This document shows positions 24,907-32,979 of a stretch of DNA of 37,671 nt, one piece after another. How positions within the stretch are numbered: position 1 is the first letter of the stretch; every line of letters starts with the position of its first letter. Both the position numbers and the translations under genes were made by a program. The notes beneath the pieces are model-generated. The model searched no databases. It was not told where the DNA came from and was given only the letters and a program-made list of their open reading frames with translations. This stretch comes from an uncultured Paraprevotella sp. (GTDB lineage: Bacteria; Bacteroidota; Bacteroidia; Bacteroidales; Bacteroidaceae): NCBI GenBank assembly GCA_944321345.1, contig CALUKY010000022.1, positions 1 to 37,671 of the forward strand, written 5' to 3'.

Positions 24907-25860
24907 TTACTGAATGACGTTTTGAGGAGTGCCGTTAATGAAGGCTTTTATGTTTTCCGTGCAAATGTCCATCAGGCGTTTGCGCGCTTCGGTCGAGGCC
25001 CATGCAATATGTGGCGTGAGATAGACATTCTTGGCGGTGAGCAGCGGATTTGTCGGGATTGCCGGCTCTACGCAGAGCACATCTGCTCCGTATGCCGCAA
25101 TGTTTCCGTTATTAAGCGCTTCTGCCAGATCCTGTTCGTTGACTAGGTGACCGCGTCCGGTGTTGATCAGAATAGCCGACGGTTTCATGTATGAAAGACT
25201 TTCGCTATTGATGATCTGGCGGGTTTGGGCTGTCAGCGGACAGTGCAGACTGATGATGTCGCATTCCCGGAATAAATCTTCCAGATTTACCTTTTTGATA
25301 TCTTGTGGCAATGAATCTGCTGTGCGTGACGTGTATGCGTATACATCCATGCCAAAAGCCCGTGCTATCCGTGCAACGGCCTCTCCGATATGTCCTAAAC
25401 CGATAATTCCGAATTTTTTACCGGCCAATTCCATGATCGGTGTGTCCCAATAACAGAAATCCAACGAAGAATTCCAGCGTCCGTTACGGTTTTCTTCTGC
25501 GTAATGTCCTACCTGGTTCGTGATGTTCAGCAGGTGCGCAAAGGTCATTTGGGCAACCGAATCGGTACTGTAGGTCGGGATATTGCACACCACGATACCT
25601 TTACCTTTGGCCGCTTCAATATCTACAACATTGTATCCGGTCGAAAGTATGCCTATATATTTCAATTTGGGCAGACTTTGCAATGTTCCGGCTGTAAGAA
25701 TGGTCTTGTTGGTAAGAATGATATCTGCGTTGGCAGCCCGGCGTATGATTTCCTGATCGCTGGTACGATCATATACTGTTAGGTGGCCCAGTGCTTTAAT
25801 CGGATCCCAGGTCAAATCTCCGGGATTCAGTCCATAACCGTCTAATACTACAATGTTCAT
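24907..25860 (-). CDS. D-2-hydroxyacid dehydrogenase (hydroxypyruvate/glycerate dehydrogenase-like)
   Basis: This 317-residue NAD-dependent enzyme has the Rossmann motif GLGHIG at residues 154-159 and the catalytic trio Arg236 (INTGRGHLV), Glu265 (VLCVEP) and His284 (TPHIAWAS). The STGYN block at 73-77 is the substrate-binding loop of the catalytic domain. The length and the C-terminus without an ACT domain exclude the long form of SerA. The closest functional group is glycerate dehydrogenase/hydroxypyruvate reductase, but substrate assignment in this family from sequence alone is unsafe. It is the first gene of a two-gene operon with the TRIC-type channel. Confidence 0.92.
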   Translation of the reverse strand: MNIVVLDGYGLNPGDLTWDPIKALGHLTVYDRTSDQEIIRRAANADIILTNKTILTAGTLQSLPKLKYIGILSTGYNVVDIEAAKGKGIVVCNIPTYSTDSVAQMTFAHLLNITNQVGHYAEENRNGRWNSSLDFCYWDTPIMELAGKKFGIIGLGHIGEAVARIARAFGMDVYAYTSRTADSLPQDIKKVNLEDLFRECDIISLHCPLTAQTRQIINSESLSYMKPSAILINTGRGHLVNEQDLAEALNNGNIAAYGADVLCVEPAIPTNPLLTAKNVYLTPHIAWASTEARKRLMDICTENIKAFINGTPQNVIQ

Positions 25861-25888
25861 TTTTTTACATACTTAAAAAATCGGATTG

Positions 25889-25896
25889 CAAAGTTA
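25889..25896 (-). promoter_or_regulatory. Bacteroidota -7 promoter element (2-hydroxyacid dehydrogenase operon)
   Basis: On the minus strand this reads TAACTTTG, matching TAnnTTTG, 28 bases before the start at 25860. No clear -33 box is seen at normal spacing. Confidence 0.5.
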
Positions 25897-25958
25897 ATGC
25901 TTTTGTCGAAACCTTGAACGGCTTTTAAATATTCTTATGAGAATATTCTTTTGGATTT

Positions 25959-27215
25959 TTATCTGGCCAGAAAATTCATCTTGCGGTAACCCACCAACCG
26001 GTCGTAACGCTCTCCGGTAGGGCGTTGGTATACAAGGATGATGTATTCATTTTCTGTCTGGTAAAAGTTGCCGTCGATGATGCTTTCTCCACGGGAACTT
26101 CCGGGGGCTACATACAGATACTGATAATTGTAATAGCCCTGTTTCAGAAGGAGGGACGCCTCATAGGCTTGTTGTTCCCGGTTGTAAGACATCTGGTATG
26201 TTGGCGTAAACTGGTTGTAAGTCCAGTTTCCTGCAATGTACAGGTTTCCCTGGGTCAGTTCGGGAGCTTTCAGTGAAAAGTGAACCCATATGTATTCCGT
26301 AGTCGTTTCATTGTCTATATTGTCGGCATTACGCACTACGGATGCTCCATTCTGGTCATTTTCAAAAATATAATTTTTCTGCGGTCGGTCTTCGTTTAAG
26401 ATGATATGGTAATAGGGATCATACCATTTGATCTGGTCCACATTCATGTTGGCACGGTTAAAACCCAGAACCTCGAATTTGTGAAACTCATTGCCGGCGT
26501 CGAAAATAAGCTGACGGTTATGCTGGAATTCCAGGGTATTGACTTTTTGAATATCTGGTTTGGGGTTCAACACCATGTTGTCTGTGCGGCGGTTTTGCAT
26601 GACAACTGTTTTTAGCTCGCGAATCGGGTCGTTTACGGTAAGTGCGCCGTAGTTGATGGAAAAGCTCAGTTGCTGGTGTGTCTTGTTGAAATCTATATCT
26701 GTATTGGTCGATACACTGGCACTGATATTTACTTCCGGTTCTACAACCGAGAAACATGCTGTAAGGAGCGGTTTTTCCGGATCTGTCCCTTCTTCATCCC
26801 GAAACACATGTACTTTATAATTGCCCGATAATTTTAAGGATACATCTTCGTTTGGAATCTGCACATGATAATGTGAATAGAGCAGGCTGGTATTGAAGCT
26901 GGTTTCCACATCTTCGATAACCTGTCCGTTAAATCCTTCCATGTAATCAGATTCAAATATTTCGGTCGACGGAGTCCAGTCGGCATTGCAATGCTCTATT
27001 TTATAAATGAGCCTGTGATAGTCATGACTGAGGATATCAAAACCGATATCAATGGTGTTATTGCCGCCTAAATTGATGATGGGAGGCAGTAATACATCTT
27101 TGTTGGCTATAACCTGCAACGTTTTTATGTGATCGGAATACACTCGTGAATTCTGTGCTTGTAGCGGGCACAGAATAAAAAGCAGAATGATGAATATTTG
27201 GACTGATTTTTTCAT
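25959..27215 (-). CDS. T9SS-plug / DUF5103 family secreted protein
   Basis: This 418-residue protein has a signal peptide (MKKSVQIFIILLFILCPLQAQ) and the DUF5103 domain pair, renamed for the plug protein of the type IX secretion translocon. An N-terminal beta-rich domain (about residues 25-150, with DYHRLIYKIEHCNADWTPS) is typical, and a second beta-sandwich region follows (about 300-415, with LYIAGNWTYNQFTP and a YDRLVGYRKMNF ending). In Flavobacterium the plug closes the periplasmic side of the SprA channel. No SprA, PorV or other T9SS gene is in this window. The function in an organism that may lack T9SS is unknown. Confidence 0.85.
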   Translation of the reverse strand: MKKSVQIFIILLFILCPLQAQNSRVYSDHIKTLQVIANKDVLLPPIINLGGNNTIDIGFDILSHDYHRLIYKIEHCNADWTPSTEIFESDYMEGFNGQVIEDVETSFNTSLLYSHYHVQIPNEDVSLKLSGNYKVHVFRDEEGTDPEKPLLTACFSVVEPEVNISASVSTNTDIDFNKTHQQLSFSINYGALTVNDPIRELKTVVMQNRRTDNMVLNPKPDIQKVNTLEFQHNRQLIFDAGNEFHKFEVLGFNRANMNVDQIKWYDPYYHIILNEDRPQKNYIFENDQNGASVVRNADNIDNETTTEYIWVHFSLKAPELTQGNLYIAGNWTYNQFTPTYQMSYNREQQAYEASLLLKQGYYNYQYLYVAPGSSRGESIIDGNFYQTENEYIILVYQRPTGERYDRLVGYRKMNFLAR

Positions 27216-27219
27216 GTTA

Positions 27220-27227
27220 CAAAGTTA
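27220..27227 (-). promoter_or_regulatory. Bacteroidota -7 promoter element (plug-family gene), leaderless candidate
   Basis: On the minus strand this reads TAACTTTG, matching TAnnTTTG. Only four bases (TAAC) separate it from the ATG at 27215, so a normal transcription start would fall at or beside the start codon. Confidence 0.45.
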
Positions 27228-27259
27228 ATGGTTTTTTCACGAATGCCATTTTTTCTCCG

Positions 27260-27267
27260 TATTTTTG
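27260..27267 (+). promoter_or_regulatory. Bacteroidota -7 promoter element (DUF1460 gene)
   Basis: TATTTTTG matches TAnnTTTG, 28 bases before the ATG at 27296. TTTC at 27235-27238, 21 bases upstream, is a near -33 match. It is divergent from the element at 27220-27227, and the two promoters overlap. Confidence 0.55.
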
Positions 27268-27295
27268 TATTGGTCATTCGAAAAGATTTATAGTT

Positions 27296-28174
27296 ATGCG
27301 TTATTCTGTCTTTTTTCTTCTTTTTTTCTTTTTGTCGGGAAGCTTTTCGTTGAGAGCATTGTCGCTTTCCGAAGTTGATTATACCTCTGAAGATTCGTTG
27401 CAGGTGGTCCGATGGTTGGAAGAGGCTCAAAAAAAGTATATCAAATCCGAGAGGATGCTTTTCTTTGCCAATAAGTTTTTGGGCAGACCTTATGTAGGCG
27501 CTACTTTGGAAAAGAATCAGGAAGAACGGTTGGTGGTCAATTTGAACGAGTTGGATTGTACCACATTGGTAGAGAATGTAACCGCATTGGCTTTGACTGC
27601 CGGACGAGGTAGTACGTCCTTTTATGATTTTTGTGAGGCTTTGGAGCGCATTCGTTATACAAATGGAATCCGGTCCGGTTATGCTTCCCGGAATCACTAT
27701 TTTACCGAATGGATTCAGAGTAATCAGGAACAGGGAGTGGTGTGGGATGTATTTCGTGAGGGACCTGTTGGAAAAGGTTCTGTATTGGCTCCGCTGAATA
27801 TCAGGCTGGATTATATGACCCGTCATGCTGACCGTTATCCTCAGCTACAGGCTCATCCGGAAGTGTGTCGGCTGATTCGTGAGAAAGAGCAGGCGGTTTC
27901 CGGACAGAATGCATGGTTTTTGCCAAAAGGAAAAATGGCACAAGCCGGAAAAGACATGCAAAGTGTTCAAGAGGGGGATGTTGTAGCTTTTGTCACCAAG
28001 CGTTCCGGATTGGACATAGCGCACGTCGGTATTTTATGTAAGACAAAAGGGGAGTGGCATTTTATACATGCCTCCAGTTTAAGGAAAAAGGTTGTTCTTG
28101 AACCCCTTTCCTTGACCGCCTATCTTCAAAAACAGCAGACGATGACCGGCATTCGTGTCATACGGGTATATTGA
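27296..28174 (+). CDS. DUF1460 family, N-acetylmuramoyl-L-alanine-amidase-like protein
   Basis: This 292-residue exported protein has a signal peptide (MRYSVFFLLFFFLSGSFSLRA) and the DUF1460 domain, a papain-like NlpC/P60-related fold reported to act on the amide bond between muramic acid and peptide. The likely nucleophile is Cys88 in NELDCTTLVENV, with His243 in LDIAHVGIL and His258 in WHFIHASS completing the site. In the family the products are peptidoglycan fragments, possibly for recycling. The gene ends one base from the stop of the convergent mtgA. Confidence 0.9.
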   Translation: MRYSVFFLLFFFLSGSFSLRALSLSEVDYTSEDSLQVVRWLEEAQKKYIKSERMLFFANKFLGRPYVGATLEKNQEERLVVNLNELDCTTLVENVTALALTAGRGSTSFYDFCEALERIRYTNGIRSGYASRNHYFTEWIQSNQEQGVVWDVFREGPVGKGSVLAPLNIRLDYMTRHADRYPQLQAHPEVCRLIREKEQAVSGQNAWFLPKGKMAQAGKDMQSVQEGDVVAFVTKRSGLDIAHVGILCKTKGEWHFIHASSLRKKVVLEPLSLTAYLQKQQTMTGIRVIRVY

Positions 28175-28175
28175 T

Positions 28176-28877
28176 TTACTTTTTCTGATGTGAAGGAAGC
28201 AGGTCTATGTGTTTCATCTGCTTCATAATGGCCGTCTGTCGTTTCAGCATGTAGCGTGACGGGTCTTTGGAACTGAATTTGAGCGGATTGGGCAATGTTG
28301 CCGCTATCAGGGCACAGTTGGCTCGTGTCAGGTCGGCGGCAGAGCGTCCAAAATGTAGTTGGGCCACAGCCTCGGCTCCATAAATACCGTCTCCCATTTC
28401 GATAGAGTTCAAATATACTTCCATGATGCGTTCCTTGCTCCAGGTCAGTTCAATCAGTACCGTAAAGTATGCTTCAAAGCCTTTGCGAACCCACGAAGAT
28501 GCAGGCCATAGAAACACGTTTTTCGCTGTTTGCTGGCTGATGGTACTTCCTCCGCGGATGCGCTTTCCCTGTTCCCGCTCTTCCAATGCGTTCTGGATTT
28601 CAATCAGGTCAAATCCATGATGAGCCATGAAACGCTGGTCTTCCGATGCCATGACGGCTACGGGCAGATATTTGGAGATGCTGTCTAAAGGAACCCAATG
28701 ATGTTTGAGTCGCACTTTTTCGCCATGAGTCATTTGCTGGGCGCAGCGGATCACCATGAGCGGAGTTATCGGAACCGGTGCGAAGCGATATATTAAAACA
28801 GCAAGGATTGTACTTCCAAAGAACAGAAGTACAATCCATTGCAATACTTTTTGAATCCGTTTCAATAGGTGAAACAT
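28176..28877 (-). CDS. mtgA: Monofunctional peptidoglycan transglycosylase (GT51)
   Basis: This 233-residue inner-membrane enzyme polymerises lipid II into glycan chains. One membrane helix is at residues 12-30. The GT51 motifs are all present: [13 protein letters not shown] at 78-90 with catalytic Glu79, [13 protein letters not shown] at 108-120, and [20 protein letters not shown] at 148-167. No transpeptidase domain follows, so it is the monofunctional type. It is 23 bases after the OmpA-like gene and is probably in its operon. Confidence 0.95.
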   Translation of the reverse strand: MFHLLKRIQKVLQWIVLLFFGSTILAVLIYRFAPVPITPLMVIRCAQQMTHGEKVRLKHHWVPLDSISKYLPVAVMASEDQRFMAHHGFDLIEIQNALEEREQGKRIRGGSTISQQTAKNVFLWPASSWVRKGFEAYFTVLIELTWSKERIMEVYLNSIEMGDGIYGAEAVAQLHFGRSAADLTRANCALIAATLPNPLKFSSKDPSRYMLKRQTAIMKQMKHIDLLPSHQKK

Positions 28878-28900
28878 GATTTGAATTTTTACAGAATGAT

Positions 28901-29623
28901 TTACTTGGAAGCTTCAGCTTCAGCGGCCTTGATCATAGCCTCGCTGGCATACAGATAAACCTCTACACGACGGTTTTCCTGACGGCCGGCAGCAGTAGAG
29001 TTGTCGGCAACCGGATTAGCCTCGCCCAATCCTTCTACAGATTTGATCTGAGCTGTACCTACACCCTGACCTTTCAGGTAAGACTCAACTGCCTGTGCAC
29101 GCTGCAATGACAGAGCGATGTTCTTCTGTACGCTCTCCTCTGCTGTACTGTTCTTCCATCCCTGGTTGTCCGTATAACCCTTGATGGCTACGTCCATATC
29201 TGTATTCTGGAGCAATACGTTAGTTGCAAAGTTCTTCAATGAAGACTGTGCGGTTGTGCTCAGGTTAGAGCTGCTGGTGCTGAACAGGATACCAGAATCG
29301 AAGGTAACCTTCACAGCCTGCAAACCGTTTGCGTCTGTTACACTTTCTACTTCAGCATTGGCAATCTTTTCAGCCTCAGCCTTAGCCTTATCCATTTTCT
29401 TACCGATCAATGCACCTGCTGTAACACCTACTGCTGTACCAACGGCCGCACCGATTGCTGCACCCTTACCTTTGTTCTGGCTGGCCAAAGCACCTACCAA
29501 AGTACCCAAGGCAGCACCGCTACCTGCACCGATTAAAGAGCCTTTACCTGTGTTTGACATTCCACAGCTACTCAACACTAATGAAAAGCAGAGAAAACCT
29601 GCTGTTAATTTCATTCCTTTCAT
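28901..29623 (-). CDS. OmpA-family lipoprotein with glycine-zipper region
   Basis: This 240-residue protein is a lipoprotein: [20 protein letters not shown], with the lipobox LSSC and acylated Cys20. Residues about 25-75 are a glycine and alanine-rich zipper ([19 protein letters not shown] and [19 protein letters not shown]), which may insert in the membrane. Residues about 110-232 form an OmpA C-terminal domain with GYTDNQGW and the RRVEVYLYA end, expected to bind peptidoglycan. The longer frame to 29662 lacks a lipobox at a usable distance and runs into the -7 box, so 29623 is preferred (29614 is an alternative). It probably links outer membrane and wall, and precedes mtgA. Confidence 0.92.
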   Translation of the reverse strand: MKGMKLTAGFLCFSLVLSSCGMSNTGKGSLIGAGSGAALGTLVGALASQNKGKGAAIGAAVGTAVGVTAGALIGKKMDKAKAEAEKIANAEVESVTDANGLQAVKVTFDSGILFSTSSSNLSTTAQSSLKNFATNVLLQNTDMDVAIKGYTDNQGWKNSTAEESVQKNIALSLQRAQAVESYLKGQGVGTAQIKSVEGLGEANPVADNSTAAGRQENRRVEVYLYASEAMIKAAEAEASK

Positions 29624-29659
29624 AGTTAACTTTAAAATTAAAAATTCTTCAAAACATTG

Positions 29660-29667
29660 CAAAGATA
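29660..29667 (-). promoter_or_regulatory. Bacteroidota promoter (OmpA-like lipoprotein / mtgA)
   Basis: On the minus strand this reads TATCTTTG, matching TAnnTTTG, 36 bases before 29623. A perfect TTTG at 29692-29689, with 21-base spacing, gives a full -33/-7 promoter, the best in the window. Confidence 0.65.
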
Positions 29668-29709
29668 AGACATTTTTTCCTTTTCACACAAAGAATAAAA
29701 AGTTTTTTG

Positions 29710-29717
29710 TAATTTTG
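29710..29717 (+). promoter_or_regulatory. Bacteroidota -7 promoter element (proS)
   Basis: TAATTTTG matches TAnnTTTG, 27 bases before the proS ATG at 29745. It is divergent from the promoter at 29660-29692. I see no T-box in this short leader. Confidence 0.55.
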
Positions 29718-29744
29718 CACAAATAAATAACTTGAATTAAAATT

Positions 29745-31226
29745 ATGGCGAAAGAACTGAAAAATCTGACAAAGAGAAGTGAAAATTATTCTCAATGGTA
29801 TAATGAACTGGTTGTGAAGGCCGATTTGGCTGAGCAGTCTGATGTGCGTGGCTGTATGGTAATCAAACCTTACGGTTATGCCATTTGGGAGAAGATGCAG
29901 CGCATTTTGGACGACAAATTCAAGGAGACCGGTGTGCAGAACGCTTATTTCCCTTTGTTGATTCCCAAATCCTTTTTAAGTAAAGAAGCAGAACATGTTG
30001 AAGGTTTTGCCAAGGAATGTGCGGTGGTGACTCACTACCGTTTGAAAACGAATGAAGAGAAAAACGGTGTGGTTGTTGATCCGGCTGCAAAACTGGAGGA
30101 AGAGCTGATTATCCGTCCTACTTCGGAAACTATTATTTGGAACACTTTCCGTAACTGGATTCAGAGTTATCGTGATCTGCCGGTTCTGTGCAACCAGTGG
30201 TGTAACGTAATGCGTTGGGAGATGCGAACCCGTCTTTTCTTGCGTACAGCCGAGTTTCTGTGGCAGGAAGGTCACACGGCTCACGCCACACGTGAGGAAG
30301 CCGAAGACCGTGCCAAGCAGATGCTGAAGGTGTATGCCGATTTTGCCGAGAAATATATGGCTGTGCCGGTGGTACAGGGTGTGAAGAGTGAAACAGAGCG
30401 TTTTGCCGGTGCTTTGGATACCTATACCATTGAAGCGATGATGCAGGACGGAAAGGCTTTGCAGAGCGGTACTTCTCACTTCCTGGGACAGAACTTCGGT
30501 AAGGCTTTCGATGTGCAGTTCATCAATAAGGAAAACAAGCTGGAGTATGCCTGGGCTACTTCATGGGGTGTTTCTACCCGTCTGATGGGTGCCCTGATTA
30601 TGACCCACTCAGACGATAATGGTCTGGTATTGCCTCCGAAGCTGGCACCGATCCAGGTGGTTATCGTACCTATATATAAGAATGAAGAGCAGTTGGCTGC
30701 TATCGATGCCAAGGTTGACGGTATTGCCGCTAATCTGCGTGCTATGGGCGTTTCTGTAAAATATGATAACGCAGATAACAAGCGTCCGGGCTTCAAGTTT
30801 GCCGATTATGAGCTGAAGGGTGTGCCTGTACGTCTGGTAATCGGTGCCCGTGATCTGGAGAACAACACGGTTGAAATCATGCGTCGTGATACTCTGGAGA
30901 AGGAAACCCGTACGATGGACGGTATCGAGCAGTATGTGAAAGATCTGTTGGAAGACATTCAGAACAATATCTTTGCCAAGGCCAAGGCTTACCGTGACTC
31001 ACGTATTTACGAGTGCGATGATTATGAAGACTTCAAGAAACGTGTTAAGGACGGAGGTTTCTTCCTGTGTCATTGGGACGGAACTGCCGAGACAGAGGCC
31101 AAGATCAAGGAAGATACTCAGGCTACCATCCGTTGTGTGCCGTTCGAGTTCGAGCAGACTCCGGGTGTGGATATGGTGAGCGGAAAGCCTGCCAAATGCA
31201 GAGTTTTGATTGCACGTTCTTACTAA
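29745..31226 (+). CDS. proS: Prolyl-tRNA synthetase, archaeal/eukaryotic type
   Basis: This 493-residue class II synthetase charges tRNA-Pro. It is of the archaeal/eukaryotic type: it lacks the INS editing insertion between motifs 2 and 3 and has a C-terminal extra domain ending in Tyr (VLIARSY). Visible blocks are [32 protein letters not shown] (motif 2), [15 protein letters not shown] and [11 protein letters not shown] (motif 3), with the anticodon domain from about residue 300. This form is the usual one in Bacteroidota. It is followed by its own hairpin terminator. Confidence 0.97.
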   Translation: MAKELKNLTKRSENYSQWYNELVVKADLAEQSDVRGCMVIKPYGYAIWEKMQRILDDKFKETGVQNAYFPLLIPKSFLSKEAEHVEGFAKECAVVTHYRLKTNEEKNGVVVDPAAKLEEELIIRPTSETIIWNTFRNWIQSYRDLPVLCNQWCNVMRWEMRTRLFLRTAEFLWQEGHTAHATREEAEDRAKQMLKVYADFAEKYMAVPVVQGVKSETERFAGALDTYTIEAMMQDGKALQSGTSHFLGQNFGKAFDVQFINKENKLEYAWATSWGVSTRLMGALIMTHSDDNGLVLPPKLAPIQVVIVPIYKNEEQLAAIDAKVDGIAANLRAMGVSVKYDNADNKRPGFKFADYELKGVPVRLVIGARDLENNTVEIMRRDTLEKETRTMDGIEQYVKDLLEDIQNNIFAKAKAYRDSRIYECDDYEDFKKRVKDGGFFLCHWDGTAETEAKIKEDTQATIRCVPFEFEQTPGVDMVSGKPAKCRVLIARSY

Positions 31227-31265
31227 TCCGTTTGTTTTCCGCTTTTTGCGGAGAGGAAAAATATG

Positions 31266-31315
31266 AAAAAGAGCATGTCTGTGGATTTTGTCCGCGGATA
31301 TGCTCTTTCTTTTTA
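31266..31315 (+). terminator. Intrinsic terminator after proS
   Basis: The arms 31268-31285 and 31291-31308 form an 18-bp stem with three G-U pairs and a five-base loop, followed by a T-rich stretch to about 31314. It lies about 40 bases after the proS stop. Confidence 0.85.
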
Positions 31316-31404
31316 ATCGGAATTTCTGGATTTTTGAATCTGCTAAAGTGCTGTAATATTGGGTTAAATATCAGTTTTGCGTTGTCGGGTTGGTTATTTT
31401 TTTG

Positions 31405-31412
31405 TACTTTTG
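31405..31412 (+). promoter_or_regulatory. Bacteroidota -7 promoter element (ThrE-type exporter)
   Basis: TACTTTTG matches TAnnTTTG, 46 bases before the ATG at 31459; TTGT at 31382-31385, with a 19-base spacer, is a weak -33. Between 31316 and 31404 nothing else is recognised. Confidence 0.5.
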
Positions 31413-31458
31413 CACCCCGATAGAAATATCGATTTTTTTTGTATATAAAAATTAATAT

Positions 31459-32835
31459 ATGTTGGAGCACAAACAAGAAGACCAGCAGGATCTTTTATTG
31501 ATCAGAAGAAAGTTAGATTTATTATTGAGAACCGGAAAATTATTGGTAGAAAGTCTGGCCGACACCAATAGAGTTGTACGCAACATGAATCGGGTAGCAG
31601 CCTATTTGGGCTTGCCGGAGGATAAACTGCATATTGATGTAGGTTTCACCATGCTGCAAGTAAACCTGAGTGATAACGCCCATTCTTTTTCCAAGCTTCA
31701 GAAGTGTGAGCATCATGGTGTGAACATGACAGCCATTTCAGAGGTCAGCAAACTGTCGTGGAGAGCCATTGAACAGGATTATTCTTTGGATCAGTATGAG
31801 GCTGAACTGGAAAAGATCCGTACCAAGAAACGCAACTACACTCCCTGGCAGGTGGCTATCGGTGCCGGTTTTGCCTGTGGCGGATTCTGTATTCAGTTTG
31901 GTTGTGACTGGGCGGCTTTCCTTTATGCTTCCATTGCGGCCATTTTAGGTATGCGTGTGCGTGCCATCTGCAATGAGTGGGGTATCAATCACTACATGAG
32001 CATTGCCATTGCCGCATTCATTTCTACGCTGATTGCCTGGTCAACTACATATCTGCCGTCAGAATGGACCAGCACTCCTTATCATCCGTTGTTGGCTTGT
32101 GCCCTGTTTATCGTTCCGGGTGTACCATTGATTAACTTTGTGGACGATATGCTCGACAATTATATCCAGGTGGGTATTGTGCGTGCCGTAAACACGTTGT
32201 TGATCGTAACCTCCATGGCCTTTGGTATTACCTTTGTCATTAAGTTCTGTGATATTCCGGAGTTGTTTGCCAATCTGAGCATTGTGCCGCATCACGCTTA
32301 TTGGGAGTATGCTTTGGCTGCTGCCATCTCTGCAATGGGATTCTCGATGATCTTCAATATTCCGCGCCGTTTGCTTTGGGTTGTGGCTATTGGTGGTATT
32401 CTGGCTGTATGTACCCGTAACTTTGTGAATCTGGGACCGAGCACCAACAATATCGGTTTGGATATGGGTCTCGTTATGGGTTCTTTTGCCGGTTCGGTAT
32501 TGGTGAGCCTCATTGCCATCAAGGCGGTTCACTGGTTCCATGTTCCCAATCACGTATTGACGATTCCTTCGGTTATCCCGATGATTCCGGGAGTATTGAT
32601 GTATCGCATGCTTTTGGGATTTATCAGCATGAACGTGAAGTCTTTGGATCAGATCACTCCGTTCATGAGAGCTTTGGAAAGCGGTGTTAATTCCGGAATG
32701 GTGATTTTCTGCATTGCTTTAGGAGTTGCGATACCGAACATCTTTGCCCGTCGTTTTATTGCCAAGGACCGTCAGCGCTTCCTTCAGGAAGAACTGCGCA
32801 AGAGACGCGAGCGTGGTAAATTTATCGAATGGTAA
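31459..32835 (+). CDS. Threonine/serine exporter family (ThrE) membrane protein, fused form
   Basis: This 458-residue protein joins the two ThrE halves that some bacteria encode as separate genes. The N-terminal cytosolic part and first membrane domain (about residues 15-265, with KLLVESLADTNRVVRNMNRVA and the FIVPGVPLINFVDDMLD loop) match ThrE_1 (DUF1212), and the second membrane domain (about 290-440, with TIPSVIPMIPGVLMYRML) matches ThrE_2 (DUF3815). About ten membrane helices are visible. Characterised ThrE of Corynebacterium exports threonine and serine by proton-driven transport; export here is by family inference. It is a single gene between two strong terminators. Confidence 0.92.
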   Translation: MLEHKQEDQQDLLLIRRKLDLLLRTGKLLVESLADTNRVVRNMNRVAAYLGLPEDKLHIDVGFTMLQVNLSDNAHSFSKLQKCEHHGVNMTAISEVSKLSWRAIEQDYSLDQYEAELEKIRTKKRNYTPWQVAIGAGFACGGFCIQFGCDWAAFLYASIAAILGMRVRAICNEWGINHYMSIAIAAFISTLIAWSTTYLPSEWTSTPYHPLLACALFIVPGVPLINFVDDMLDNYIQVGIVRAVNTLLIVTSMAFGITFVIKFCDIPELFANLSIVPHHAYWEYALAAAISAMGFSMIFNIPRRLLWVVAIGGILAVCTRNFVNLGPSTNNIGLDMGLVMGSFAGSVLVSLIAIKAVHWFHVPNHVLTIPSVIPMIPGVLMYRMLLGFISMNVKSLDQITPFMRALESGVNSGMVIFCIALGVAIPNIFARRFIAKDRQRFLQEELRKRRERGKFIEW

Positions 32836-32924
32836 AACTCCTGTATGTTTTAGAAGGATTTGAGATTATCAGTTTTGCATTTATATAAGTAAGTATAAGA
32901 GAGCCTTATCGTTTATTTACCGGT

Positions 32925-32979
32925 CAGTGCCGCATTGCAATCTGCCGACGGATTGCAGTGCGGCACTGGTTTTATTTTT
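32925..32979 (+). terminator. Intrinsic terminator after the ThrE-type exporter gene
   Basis: The arms 32925-32942 and 32951-32968 form an 18-bp stem with one G-U-type mismatch and an eight-base loop, followed by GTTTTATTTTT. It overlaps the last codons of the convergent tamB-like gene (stop at 32972). In 32836-32924 nothing else is seen. Confidence 0.9.

Noticed and set aside
25926-25949. A+T-rich inverted repeat (ATATTCT / AGAATAT) as a terminator for the 2-hydroxyacid dehydrogenase region or the plug-family gene
   Set aside because: It is short and A+T-only, with no T-run on the minus strand, and it lies just after the plug-family gene stop; support is too weak for a feature.
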